A stretch of DNA of 64,000 nt from Corynebacterium suicordis DSM 45110 (GTDB lineage Bacteria; Actinomycetota; Actinomycetes; Mycobacteriales; Mycobacteriaceae): positions 558,001-622,000 of the forward strand of contig NZ_JADKMY010000001.1 of NCBI RefSeq assembly GCF_015351405.1. The letters are read 5' to 3'. Positions 54,347-62,615 of the stretch are shown here, piece by piece. How positions within the stretch are numbered: position 1 is the first letter of the stretch; the number at the start of each line of letters is the position of its first letter. Both the position numbers and the translations under genes were made by a program. The notes under the pieces are model-generated. The model did no database searches. It had not been told where the DNA came from and saw nothing but the letters and a program-made list of their open reading frames with translations.

Positions 54347-55540
54347 GTGCATTTGATTGAAGGCACAATCCGTTCCTACGACTGGGGCTCCCACACCGCG
54401 TTGGCGCAGCTCACTGGCCGTCCATTGCCCACGGATCATCCGGAAGCGGAAATGTGGTTCGGCGCGCACCCGGCAGCCCCCAGCCTGGTGGTGAGCGAGG
54501 AATCCACCCTGGACCAGTTCCTGGAGACGGATCCGACACAGCTGGGCGAAGCGCACAAGAGCTTGCCATTCCTGCTCAAGTTCCTGGCGGCGGACAAGGC
54601 CCTGAGCCTGCAAGCCCACCCTTCCAAGGCAGAGGCCGAAGAAGGCTTTGCGGCGGAAAATGCCGCGGGTGTTCCGCTCAACGCGTTCGACCGCAGCTAC
54701 AAGGACGATAACCACAAGCCCGAGCTGGTGGTTGCCCTCACCCCATTCGACGCCCTCTCCGGTTTCCGCGCGGTTGCCTCCACGGTGGAGCTCCTGCGTG
54801 CTCTGGAACTCCCAGAGCTCGACTCCTTCATCGCCATGCTGGGTTCTGGGGATGATGCGGCGGACATTCGCGGCCTGTTCACCACGTGGGTGACCCTCCC
54901 GCAGGACTTCATGTCCGAAATGCTGCAGGCTGTGGTGGCTCGTTGTGAGCAGCTAATCGACGCCACCCCTGACTCCCTGAGCCCATGGATCATCCCTTCG
55001 CTGGAGACGGTCTTGACTCTCTCTCGGCAGTTCCCCGGGGATTCGGGTGTGTTGTGCTCACTGCTGCTCAATCATGTGCGCCTGCAACCCGGTGAGGCCC
55101 TGTACCTGGATGCTGGGCAATTGCACGCCTACCTGAACGGCACGGCAGTAGAGATCATGGCCAATTCCGATAACGTGCTGCGCAGTGGGCTGACCAGCAA
55201 GCATGTGGATGTACCGGAGTTGATGAAGGTGATGACCTTCTCCCCGCTGGATAATCCTGTCCTTGAGGCTGATGCTGAAGGATTCTATGACACCCCAGCG
55301 CCGGATTTCCGCCTGCGGAGGATCCCCGCTGGGCGCAGGGGAACGGTGGAAGGCCCCGCGATCATCTTGAGCGTGGGTCAAGCTGGAGTGGTGTTGCGCA
55401 GCGATGAGCCGCGTCGAGAAATCGCGCTGGCCTCCGGTCGTGCAGTGTGGGTTGGCGCGAATTCCAGCCCGGTTGAGGTGGCAGTGGAGGCCGAGGATTC
55501 CCTGGCTTTCATCGCCACGGTGGGGACCGACAAGAACTAG
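54347..55540 (+). CDS. manA: Mannose-6-phosphate isomerase, class I
   Basis: Converts fructose 6-phosphate to mannose 6-phosphate. Type I PMI of 397 residues: IRSYDWGSHTALAQL, EMWFGAHPAAPS (zinc His), FLLKFLAADKALSLQAHPSKAEAEEGF (Gln and His ligands), KPELVVALTPFDALSGFR, and the C-terminal LYLDAGQLHAYLNGTAVEIMANSDNVLRSGLTSKHVD. GTG start with GAGGAAGAG upstream. The SIS-domain gene often found between manB and manA in relatives is absent. Confidence 0.95.
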   Translation: MHLIEGTIRSYDWGSHTALAQLTGRPLPTDHPEAEMWFGAHPAAPSLVVSEESTLDQFLETDPTQLGEAHKSLPFLLKFLAADKALSLQAHPSKAEAEEGFAAENAAGVPLNAFDRSYKDDNHKPELVVALTPFDALSGFRAVASTVELLRALELPELDSFIAMLGSGDDAADIRGLFTTWVTLPQDFMSEMLQAVVARCEQLIDATPDSLSPWIIPSLETVLTLSRQFPGDSGVLCSLLLNHVRLQPGEALYLDAGQLHAYLNGTAVEIMANSDNVLRSGLTSKHVDVPELMKVMTFSPLDNPVLEADAEGFYDTPAPDFRLRRIPAGRRGTVEGPAIILSVGQAGVVLRSDEPRREIALASGRAVWVGANSSPVEVAVEAEDSLAFIATVGTDKN

Positions 55541-55580
55541 GTAGGTCCTTGCGGGTTCTGGTGAGGACTCCGCAAAAAGA

Positions 55581-55605
55581 AAAAAGCCCCCGGGAGGGGC
55601 TTTTT
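55581..55605. terminator. Bidirectional terminator after manA
   Basis: AAAAAGCCCC / GGGGCTTTTT, a perfect 10-bp stem with a 5-nt loop, placed between convergent genes. Confidence 0.9.
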
Positions 55606-55633
55606 GCTTGCGAGCGAGCGGTGAACGGTGGCG

Positions 55634-56422
55634 TTAGCGGGTGGTATCGGTGGGCGCGGTCTCCACAGCTCGAGCCGCACCGTTGGCCTCCCGATTAGCG
55701 CTCATGGGGGATCCCTGGGTTTCCGTATTCTCCGGCAACTCCGTGGTGGTCACGGTGGGGGTTGGCACACCGGAGGACTGCGACGGGCTGGGAAGCAGTG
55801 TTTCCACATCAGTGGGGAGAATATCGGTGGGAATGGGGAAGCTAGGCAGCGGTGGGAGATTGCCTGGCTGCTGAGGGGCCACCGTCGTTGGCACTGGGTT
55901 CACCGAAGGCTGCCCAGGAGCCACGGAGGTGGGAACCTGTGGTTCTGCAGCGGGTGTGGAACTGCGGCCACTCCACGCATTGGGCGGCAGGAAAGGATCC
56001 GCCGTCAGCTGGGTGCTTCCCAAGGTGGAGGCAGCGGTACCGGGTTGTGCCGGAGAAGCAGATGCTGTGCCTGCCGCCTCTGGGCGGGAAGACGTGCTTT
56101 CCGCGGAGGTGGTTTCGGCATCCGGGCTGTCAGACACTGACTCGATAGCCGTTTCGCGCGCGGCGCTGTCTTGCTTGGCCTGCGCGGTTTCGCTGGTGGA
56201 TTGCAGCGTCCACACGCCAACCACACCGGCGAGGAGCAAGCCAGCAGCAGCGAATCCCACGATAAAACGAGCACCCACGCCACGCGCTTCAGATCCAGCC
56301 GACTCGAGAGCGGGGAGGGCAGTGGTTTCCGCAGATATTTCAGCTGCAGATTCGCCAGTGGCTTGGTTTTCCACCTGGTTGTTTGCGTTCTGAGGGGCTG
56401 AAGATTCCTCGAAGCGATTCAT
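55634..56422 (-). CDS. Single-pass membrane protein with Pro/Ser/Thr-rich extracellular region
   Basis: A 262-residue protein. About 48 Asn/Glu/Ala-rich cytoplasmic residues precede one helix (FIVGFAAAGLLLAGVVGVWTL). The remaining 190 residues are Ser/Thr/Pro/Ala-rich and disordered, likely a wall-spanning stalk, possibly O-mannosylated given the mannose genes nearby (inference). No domain recognised. Very strong AAGGAGGAGG before the ATG implies good expression. Confidence 0.7.
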   Translation of the reverse strand: MNRFEESSAPQNANNQVENQATGESAAEISAETTALPALESAGSEARGVGARFIVGFAAAGLLLAGVVGVWTLQSTSETAQAKQDSAARETAIESVSDSPDAETTSAESTSSRPEAAGTASASPAQPGTAASTLGSTQLTADPFLPPNAWSGRSSTPAAEPQVPTSVAPGQPSVNPVPTTVAPQQPGNLPPLPSFPIPTDILPTDVETLLPSPSQSSGVPTPTVTTTELPENTETQGSPMSANREANGAARAVETAPTDTTR

Positions 56423-56917
56423 GTCCTCCTCCTTTCTGAGTTGGCACCTGCCGTGGTCGGCAGGGTTTGTAGAGCGTGTGGGTCTGGGCGATTAAAGATC
56501 ATTTGTGAGCAAGCGGTGTGGGGCGTACAAATCGTGGTGAGTGGCGAAGCGTTATCCATTGGTTCATCGATACTCTCGCACTTCATGCACTGAATGCAAG
56601 GTCACAATTTGGTTCCAATTAGCCACAAAGGTGGCATTTTTGCTGACACGCACTTACTTCGATAGTAAAGGAAAATTTGAAATTGTGTCGGAGGCACCTC
56701 CGGATGTGCACATCCGATCCTGGCGAACCTCAAGAAGCTGCGACTAACCCCGAGAAAACGGGAAAAATTCATAGGGATTCAAGCTCTGCCGAAGTCGCTC
56801 CGGGTGGGCTAGGGTTCACTTTGAGAGTTCTTCCCCAGGGGGTTTAATCCTTCGGGATAGTGAGAAGACGAGCTGATCAGAATCGGTGAAGATACCCCTA
56901 GATATGGAGTTAGTGTC
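56423..56917. other. 495-nt gene-poor, AT-richer region
   Basis: No convincing gene; a 68-codon GTG-started frame at 56541-56747 has no Shine-Dalgarno or recognisable domain. The region contains two adjacent palindromes at 56689-56716 and presumably promoters for the flanking divergent genes. Confidence 0.65.
56689..56716. repeat. Two overlapping palindromes
   Basis: CGGAGG-CA-CCTCCG (56689-56702) overlaps by two bases the perfect 16-bp palindrome CGGATGTGCACATCCG (56701-56716). Confidence 0.85.
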
Positions 56918-57289
56918 GTGAGTGTGTGGGACGAAGTCGTCTTCCATGATGAAAGCAACATCGAATTCCTCGATGAATTGGTGGATCTAGAGCAAGAGGA
57001 AATTTCTACAGCGCTGGAAGATTCCGTCATCCTCGCCCTGCGCCATGCCGAGCCCGGAGACGTGGAATTCACGAATGGCCTTTGCGCAGCCAGCGTGGCA
57101 GCCATCTGGTGTGGCGCGCCTTTCAGCTCTGCGGTGATCGCGGATGAATACCCGTTCGTCCGCGAATACATTGGCCAGTGCCCCGATACCTTGCAGGAAC
57201 AGGCCAGCTTGCTGCTGGACCAAGAGCTGGATTCCCGTGGCGATGATGCCCCAGAGGGTCTAGAAACCTTTTCCGAGGCGCTGACATAG
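56918..57289 (+). CDS. DUF4259-like small acidic protein
   Basis: A 123-residue acidic protein. The opening MSVWDEVVFHDESNIEFLDELVDLEQEEISTALEDSVILAL resembles DUF4259 proteins, which begin with a conserved Trp followed by paired acidic residues. GNGLCAASVAAIWCGAP-like midpart (here TNGLCAASVAAIWCGAP) fits as well. Function unknown. GTG start; ribosome-binding site weak. It lies ahead of sahH in the same direction. Confidence 0.72.
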   Translation: MSVWDEVVFHDESNIEFLDELVDLEQEEISTALEDSVILALRHAEPGDVEFTNGLCAASVAAIWCGAPFSSAVIADEYPFVREYIGQCPDTLQEQASLLLDQELDSRGDDAPEGLETFSEALT

Positions 57290-57390
57290 CGCAGACCTTG
57301 GGTGCCTGTCTTGCCACCGGCTAGACTGGTCACGTCATCGAGCAGGCATGCGAATTAACCGCATGTGCTGTTGGAAATTGGTCGGAGAAT

Positions 57391-57414
57391 TGGCGTCGAA
57401 AAAAAGAAAAACGG
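57391..57414 (+). repeat. Interspersed TGGCGTCGAAAAAAAGAAAA motif (exact core, best copy)
   Basis: The longest A-rich tail of all copies, continuing to ACGG. It lies in the untranslated leader of sahH, about 30 nt before its start codon. Confidence 0.75.
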
Positions 57415-57442
57415 CGGCCAAATAGCTAGGAGCGAAGAGGGC

Positions 57443-58927
57443 ATGGAAATGAACGTCGATCGGATTGGCGAGTTGGAGTTCAAGGTCCGTGACCTCTCGT
57501 TGGCGGAAGCTGGGCGGCACCAGATTCGCCTCGCGGAGCATGAAATGCCCGGCCTCATGGAGTTGCGTCGCGAATACGCCGAGGAGCAGCCGCTGGCGGG
57601 AGCGCGTATCGCTGGCTCGATCCACATGACCGTGCAGACGGCAGTGCTCATCGAAACCCTCACGGCGCTGGGCGCGGACGTTCGTTGGGCATCGTGCAAC
57701 ATTTTCTCGACGCAAGACGAGGCAGCTGCAGCCACCGTTGTGGGAAACGGCACTCCTGAACAGCCCGCCGGTGTCCCCGTGTTCGCCTGGAAGGGTGAAT
57801 CCCTCCCTGAATACTGGTGGTGCCTGGAGCAGATCTTTGCCTGGGGAACCGATGCTGAGGGCAAGGCAGTGAATGCGAACATGATCCTCGACGATGGCGG
57901 CGATGCCACCATGGCCGTGATCAAGGGCCGCGAATACGAAGCCGCTGGCCTGGTCCCAGACCCCAGCACCGGCGAATCCGATGAGCACACTGCATTCCTG
58001 GAGATGCTGGGTCGCGTGTTGGAGAAAGACAACGGACTGTGGACCCGCGCTGCTGAGGAAATTCGCGGCGTGACCGAGGAAACCACCACGGGCGTGCATC
58101 GCCTGTACCACTTCGCGGAACAGGGCGTGCTGCCTTTCCCCGCGATGAACGTGAACGACGCGGTGACCAAGTCCAAGTTCGATAACCGTTACGGCACTCG
58201 CCACTCCCTGCTGGATGGCATCAACCGCGCCACGGACATGCTCATCGGCGGAAAGAGCGTGCTGGTCTGCGGTTATGGCGATGTGGGCAAGGGCTGCGCC
58301 GAGGCGCTGGCCGGCCAGGGTGCTCGCGTGAAGGTGACCGAGGTGGACCCCATCAATGGCCTGCAGGCGCTGATGGACGGCTTCCCGGTGGTGACCGTGG
58401 AAGATGCCATCGGAGACGCAGACATTGTGATCACTTCCACCGGCAACTTCGGCATCATCACCTTCGAGCACATGCAGAACATGAAGGATCACGCCGTGCT
58501 GGGCAACATCGGTCACTTCGATAATGAGATCGACATGGCCTCCCTGCTGCATCGCGATGATGTGAAGCGCGTGACCATCAAGCCGCAGGTGGATGAGTTC
58601 ACATTCCCTAATGCGGAGGGTGAGGAGATCAGCATCATCGTGCTGTCCGAAGGCCGTTTGCTGAACCTGGGCAATGCCACGGGGCACCCTAGCTTCGTGA
58701 TGTCCAACAGCTTTGCGGATCAGACCATCGCGCAGATTGAGCTGTTCACCAAGCCTGAGCAGTACGGCAATGAGGTCTACCGCCTGCCCAAGAAGCTGGA
58801 TGAGAAGGTGGCGCGGATTCACCTGGAAGCACTGGGTGGAACGCTGACCAAGCTCACCAAGGAGCAGGCCGCGTACATCGGTGTGGACGTGGAAGGCCCA
58901 TTCAAGCCGGAGCACTACCGCTACTAA
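57443..58927 (+). CDS. sahH: Adenosylhomocysteinase
   Basis: Hydrolyses S-adenosylhomocysteine to adenosine and homocysteine, keeping methylation going; the adenosine can feed the add product in this window. 494 residues: [82 protein letters not shown] (NAD-binding), [12 protein letters not shown] and the C-terminal [12 protein letters not shown] 57443 follows GAGGGC; a longer frame would translate the interspersed motif. Confidence 0.96.
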   Translation: MEMNVDRIGELEFKVRDLSLAEAGRHQIRLAEHEMPGLMELRREYAEEQPLAGARIAGSIHMTVQTAVLIETLTALGADVRWASCNIFSTQDEAAAATVVGNGTPEQPAGVPVFAWKGESLPEYWWCLEQIFAWGTDAEGKAVNANMILDDGGDATMAVIKGREYEAAGLVPDPSTGESDEHTAFLEMLGRVLEKDNGLWTRAAEEIRGVTEETTTGVHRLYHFAEQGVLPFPAMNVNDAVTKSKFDNRYGTRHSLLDGINRATDMLIGGKSVLVCGYGDVGKGCAEALAGQGARVKVTEVDPINGLQALMDGFPVVTVEDAIGDADIVITSTGNFGIITFEHMQNMKDHAVLGNIGHFDNEIDMASLLHRDDVKRVTIKPQVDEFTFPNAEGEEISIIVLSEGRLLNLGNATGHPSFVMSNSFADQTIAQIELFTKPEQYGNEVYRLPKKLDEKVARIHLEALGGTLTKLTKEQAAYIGVDVEGPFKPEHYRY

Positions 58928-58947
58928 TTCGCTAGCTCTGCCTTTGT

Positions 58948-58991
58948 TTGAACACTGCTTGAACGTCGTTTGAGCACGGTTTGAACGCTGG
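58948..58991 (+). repeat. Four 11-bp direct repeats before tmk (TTGAACnnnnn)
   Basis: Starts at 58948, 58959, 58970 and 58981, each exactly 11 bp apart: TTGAACACTGC, TTGAACGTCGT, TTGAGCACGGT, TTGAACGCTGG. The even spacing near one helical turn suggests cooperative protein binding on one face of the DNA. Confidence 0.85.
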
Positions 58992-59055
58992 CAGAGCGCG
59001 AACGCTTTCATCCATAACCAATTGAGCGCGGGTGCGCGGAGAGAGAATCTCAGAG

Positions 59056-59763
59056 ATGATCATCGCCTTTGAAGGTGTCGACGGAGCAGGGAAGAACACC
59101 TTGGTTACCGCAGTGGAGCAGGAGTTGATCTCCCGCGAAGTGGCGGTGGCCAAGCTGGGTTTCCCGCGCTATGAACACTCCATCCCCGCCCAGCTGGCGC
59201 AGAGCGCTCTGCACCAGAAGATGGGTGATCTCACCGAATCAATCCACGGCATGGCCACCTTGTTCGCGCTGGATCGCCATGACGTGGCTGATGATCTCTC
59301 TGAGTTGGATGGCGATGGCTACGTGATCCTGTTGGATCGCTACACCGCGTCCAATGCTGCGTATTCCGCGGCTCGCAGCGCGCAGCGGGAGGGCACAGCA
59401 AGTGAAAGCTCAGCGACCGCCGTAGATGCGCGCTTGAGCGAGCACGACGTGGTGAACTGGGTAGCAAGCTTGGAGTTCGGCATGCTCGGCGTGCCCGTGC
59501 CAGACCTGCAGGTACTGGTGGATGTAGACGCAGAGGTGGCTGCCGAGCGCGCGGTGAAGCGTGAGCTGGGCGATGCGAGCCGCGCGCGCGATGCCTACGA
59601 GACCGATGATGACCTGCAGCAGCTCACCGTTCGGGCGTATCGCGAACTGGCGCAGAGCAATTGGCGCAGTCCGTGGCATGTGGTGGACGCAGCACGGGGG
59701 GAAACCCGCTTACTCGCCGAGGAGATCGCGGACCTGATTTGTCGCGAGCTCAAGGTAGACTAA
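59056..59763 (+). CDS. tmk: dTMP kinase
   Basis: Phosphorylates dTMP to dTDP. 235 residues: IIAFEGVDGAGKNTLV (P-loop, with Asn where Ser/Thr is usual before the last Thr), YVILLDRYTASNAAYSAA (DRY motif) and LQVLVDVDAEVAAERAVKRE. ATG 59056 has GGAGAGAG upstream. Actinobacteria keep it directly before mtrA. Confidence 0.93.
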   Translation: MIIAFEGVDGAGKNTLVTAVEQELISREVAVAKLGFPRYEHSIPAQLAQSALHQKMGDLTESIHGMATLFALDRHDVADDLSELDGDGYVILLDRYTASNAAYSAARSAQREGTASESSATAVDARLSEHDVVNWVASLEFGMLGVPVPDLQVLVDVDAEVAAERAVKRELGDASRARDAYETDDDLQQLTVRAYRELAQSNWRSPWHVVDAARGETRLLAEEIADLICRELKVD

Positions 59764-59928
59764 CCACATTGTTTTTGGGCTCCACCGCGTTCCGCCCCAT
59801 CGCGTCATTCGGGGTGGCGCCATTTGGCTGCTTTTGACATTGTGGCTATGGCCATCTGGTTGAATCAGATCAAGACCTTCATGAAATTTGCTCGCAGAAC
59901 TCTTTTAGAACGGACACATTAAGTTCAC

Positions 59929-60603
59929 ATGGCACCGACAATTCTGGTTGTTGATGATGACCCAGCCATCGCAGAAATGCTCACCCTTGTTCTGCGCAGC
60001 GAAGGATTTGAGACGGTAGTCGTGGGGGATGGAGTGGAAGCCGTGCAAAAGGCGCGGCAAGTCCACCCGGATCTGATCCTGCTGGACCTCATGCTCCCCG
60101 GCATGAACGGCATCGATGTGTGCCGGTCTATCCGCGATGAATCCACCGTTCCCATCGTGATGCTCACCGCGCGCACGGACACCGTTGATGTGGTGCTGGG
60201 CCTGGAATCTGGTGCTGATGATTACATTCACAAGCCATTCAAGCCCAAGGAATTGGTGGCTCGCGTGCGCGCTCGTTTGCGTCGCACGCCACACGAGCGT
60301 CCGGAAGAGCTGGAAGTAGCGGATCTGAGCATCAACGTCGCTGGCCACCAGGTCTCCCGCGGGGGCGAGGAAATCTCCCTGACCCCGATCGAGTTTGAAC
60401 TGCTGGTGGTGATGGCTTCCCGCCCGCGCCAAGTATTCACCCGCGAAGAACTGCTGGAACTGGTGTGGGGTTACCGCAAGTCCTCGGACACGCGACTGGT
60501 TAACGTCCACATCCAGCGTCTGCGTTCCAAGATTGAGCAAGATCCCGATGACCCGCAGATTATCCAGACTGTTCGTGGCATCGGTTACAAGACCGGCGTG
60601 TAA
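59929..60603 (+). CDS. mtrA: Two-component response regulator MtrA
   Basis: OmpR-family regulator of cell-wall and division genes. 224 residues: acidic pocket VVDDDP, phosphoacceptor Asp53 in LILLDLMLPG, Thr in VMLTARTD, Lys in IHKPF; then winged-helix domain with LTPIEFELLVVMASRPRQVFTREELLELVWGYRKSSDTRLVNVHIQRLRSKIE. Length and sequence are typical. Transcribed with mtrB and lpqB. Confidence 0.96.
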   Translation: MAPTILVVDDDPAIAEMLTLVLRSEGFETVVVGDGVEAVQKARQVHPDLILLDLMLPGMNGIDVCRSIRDESTVPIVMLTARTDTVDVVLGLESGADDYIHKPFKPKELVARVRARLRRTPHERPEELEVADLSINVAGHQVSRGGEEISLTPIEFELLVVMASRPRQVFTREELLELVWGYRKSSDTRLVNVHIQRLRSKIEQDPDDPQIIQTVRGIGYKTGV

Positions 60604-60608
60604 GTAGC

Positions 60609-62615
60609 TTGAGCCCCAGGAAAGATCCCCAGGAGGCGGAAAGCAGCACATCTGTGCCCGCATCCACTCCAGTTTCCCGCCCTGCGCCCGCATCTGAGAC
60701 GGCGGCCAAGGCTTCGAGCCATCCGCTCAGTCAGCCTTCTGGTCTGCCAACTGCGGCTGCGCTGAACGTCTCGCCGGGGAAATCAGCTGCTGCAGCATCC
60801 GCCTCGAGCACCCCGAGCGGTGCACCCAGCACTCCCACCGCAGGCAAAGAAGTGGGGCTGAGCAGCGCCTCAGCAGCGGAGTCCCTCGCGGATTCCGAGC
60901 GAAGCGACCTGCAAAAGATCAACCCACCGCGCAGCGCCAAGGACGGTTTCCTGCAGTTCAGCCTTGCACCGGTGGATACCACCAAGCGTCTGTGGCGCCT
61001 GCTCTCCCTGCGCTGGCGCACCTCGATCCAGCTGCGCGTGATCGGCTCGGTGTTCCTATCCTCCACGCTGGTCATTTTCGTCCTCGGTTTTGTGCTGATC
61101 AGCTTCGTGGGCCAGCAGCTCTTGAACCAGAAGTACAACAACGCCACCGAAGAGCTGGACCGCGCCCGTGGCGTGGTGGAAGAGCAGATCGATTCCACGG
61201 ATGCCTCCAACCCCACGTCCGTGCGGCTGAATTCCGCCCTCGCCGCGGTGTCGGATCGGCAGGGGGAGATCGAGGACACCAGCACCGCGGTCTATGAGCC
61301 CATCCTCATCGCCACCGGCGTGCGGAATAACGAGACCATCATTCCCACCGGATCCGAGGTCCCGCCGGAACTACGCGCGGTCGTGCAGCAGGGCGAGGTG
61401 GCGTATCAGTACGTCACCCGCGAAACCAGCGCTGGGCCGTCAAAAGCCCTGCTCATCGGCTCCCCGGTGGCCACGGACATCCCTGGGGTGGAGCTTTACC
61501 TCGAGATGCCCCTGGATTCCGAAGAGGCCACGCTGGCCCTGATGCGCGGCTTGCTGATCGCGGGTGCCATCGTGCTGTTGGTTCTGCTGGTGGTCATTGC
61601 GTGGGTGTTCTCGCAGCAGCTCACGGTTCCAGTCCGCACGGCTTCCAGGATCGCCGAGCGCTTTGCCGCTGGTCACCTCCGCGAGCGGATGGTGGTGGAT
61701 GGCCAAGACGAGGTTGCCCGCCTCGCCACCAGCTTCAACGACATGGCCGAAAAACTCTCCACTCAGATCCACAACTTGGAAGAGTTCGGCAGCCTGCAGC
61801 GCCAGTTCACCTCGGATGTGTCCCACGAGCTGCGCACCCCGTTGACCACCGTGCGCATGGCCGCGGATCTCATCAACGATAACGCCGAGAACCTGGACCC
61901 CGTATCCGCCCGCGCGGCCACCCTGATGAACAAGGAGTTGGACCGTTTCGAAACGCTTTTGGGGGACTTGCTGGAAATTTCTCGGCACGACGCCGGCGTG
62001 GCCAACCTCTCCGGTGAACACGTGGATGTGTGCGGAGTGGTCCGTTCCGCCCTGCGACAGGTACGCGCCATTGCCGATGAGATTGGCACCAGCTTCAACG
62101 TGAACCTGCCGGAGGAACCCGTGCTGGTGGAGATCGATTCCCGCCGCGTGGAGCGCATCCTGCGTAACCTGCTGGCCAACGCGGTGGATCACTCCGAGGG
62201 CAACCCCATTGATGTGAACCTGGCCGTTGGCACCGAGGCTCTCGCCATCACAGTGGTGGACCGCGGCGTGGGTCTGAAAACCGGTGAAGAGGAGATGGTG
62301 TTCAATCGTTTCTGGCGCTCGGACCCCTCCAGAGAGCGTCGCACTGGCGGCACTGGCCTGGGTCTGGCAATCGCCCGCGAAGATGCGGAATTGCACGGCG
62401 GCAGGCTGGAAGCCATCGGCGAATTGGGGGTCGGAGCCTGCTTCCGCCTCACCCTGCCATTGGTGCGGGGAACCACCGTGCGCAATTCACCACTGCCGCT
62501 GGCGGTGACCGATGCGGAAGTGAATCCCGCAGATACTTCGGGTGATGATGAGATCGACGCGGGTGGCGTCGAAATCAAACAGGTCCCCGAAGATTATGGA
62601 AAGGACGAGGCATGA
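60609..62615 (+). CDS. mtrB: Sensor histidine kinase MtrB
   Basis: Kinase for MtrA. A Ser/Ala/Pro-rich N-terminal extension of about 130 residues precedes the first helix (VIGSVFLSSTLVIFVLGFVLISF); an extracellular domain of about 145 residues and the second helix (LLIAGAIVLLVLLVVIAWVF) follow, then HAMP, the phosphoacceptor His in FTSDVSHELRTPLTTVRM, and the ATPase domain (NLLANAVDHSEGNPI, DRGVGL, RTGGTGLGLAIARED). The start is a TTG 5 nt after mtrA; GTG 60654 is an alternative. Overlaps lpqB by 4 nt (ATGA). Confidence 0.94.
   Translation: MSPRKDPQEAESSTSVPASTPVSRPAPASETAAKASSHPLSQPSGLPTAAALNVSPGKSAAAASASSTPSGAPSTPTAGKEVGLSSASAAESLADSERSDLQKINPPRSAKDGFLQFSLAPVDTTKRLWRLLSLRWRTSIQLRVIGSVFLSSTLVIFVLGFVLISFVGQQLLNQKYNNATEELDRARGVVEEQIDSTDASNPTSVRLNSALAAVSDRQGEIEDTSTAVYEPILIATGVRNNETIIPTGSEVPPELRAVVQQGEVAYQYVTRETSAGPSKALLIGSPVATDIPGVELYLEMPLDSEEATLALMRGLLIAGAIVLLVLLVVIAWVFSQQLTVPVRTASRIAERFAAGHLRERMVVDGQDEVARLATSFNDMAEKLSTQIHNLEEFGSLQRQFTSDVSHELRTPLTTVRMAADLINDNAENLDPVSARAATLMNKELDRFETLLGDLLEISRHDAGVANLSGEHVDVCGVVRSALRQVRAIADEIGTSFNVNLPEEPVLVEIDSRRVERILRNLLANAVDHSEGNPIDVNLAVGTEALAITVVDRGVGLKTGEEEMVFNRFWRSDPSRERRTGGTGLGLAIAREDAELHGGRLEAIGELGVGACFRLTLPLVRGTTVRNSPLPLAVTDAEVNPADTSGDDEIDAGGVEIKQVPEDYGKDEA
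62562..62580 (+). repeat. Interspersed GGTGGCGTCGAAATCAAAC motif
   Basis: In the sense of mtrB, near its 3' end, encoding GVEIKQ. Confidence 0.5.

Noticed and set aside
56541..56747. 68-codon frame in the gap before the DUF4259-like gene
   Set aside because: GTG start without Shine-Dalgarno, no recognisable domain, and the region is AT-richer than real genes here.
59834..59862. TTGACA at 59834 as the mtrA promoter
   Set aside because: No acceptable -10 box lies 16-18 nt downstream.
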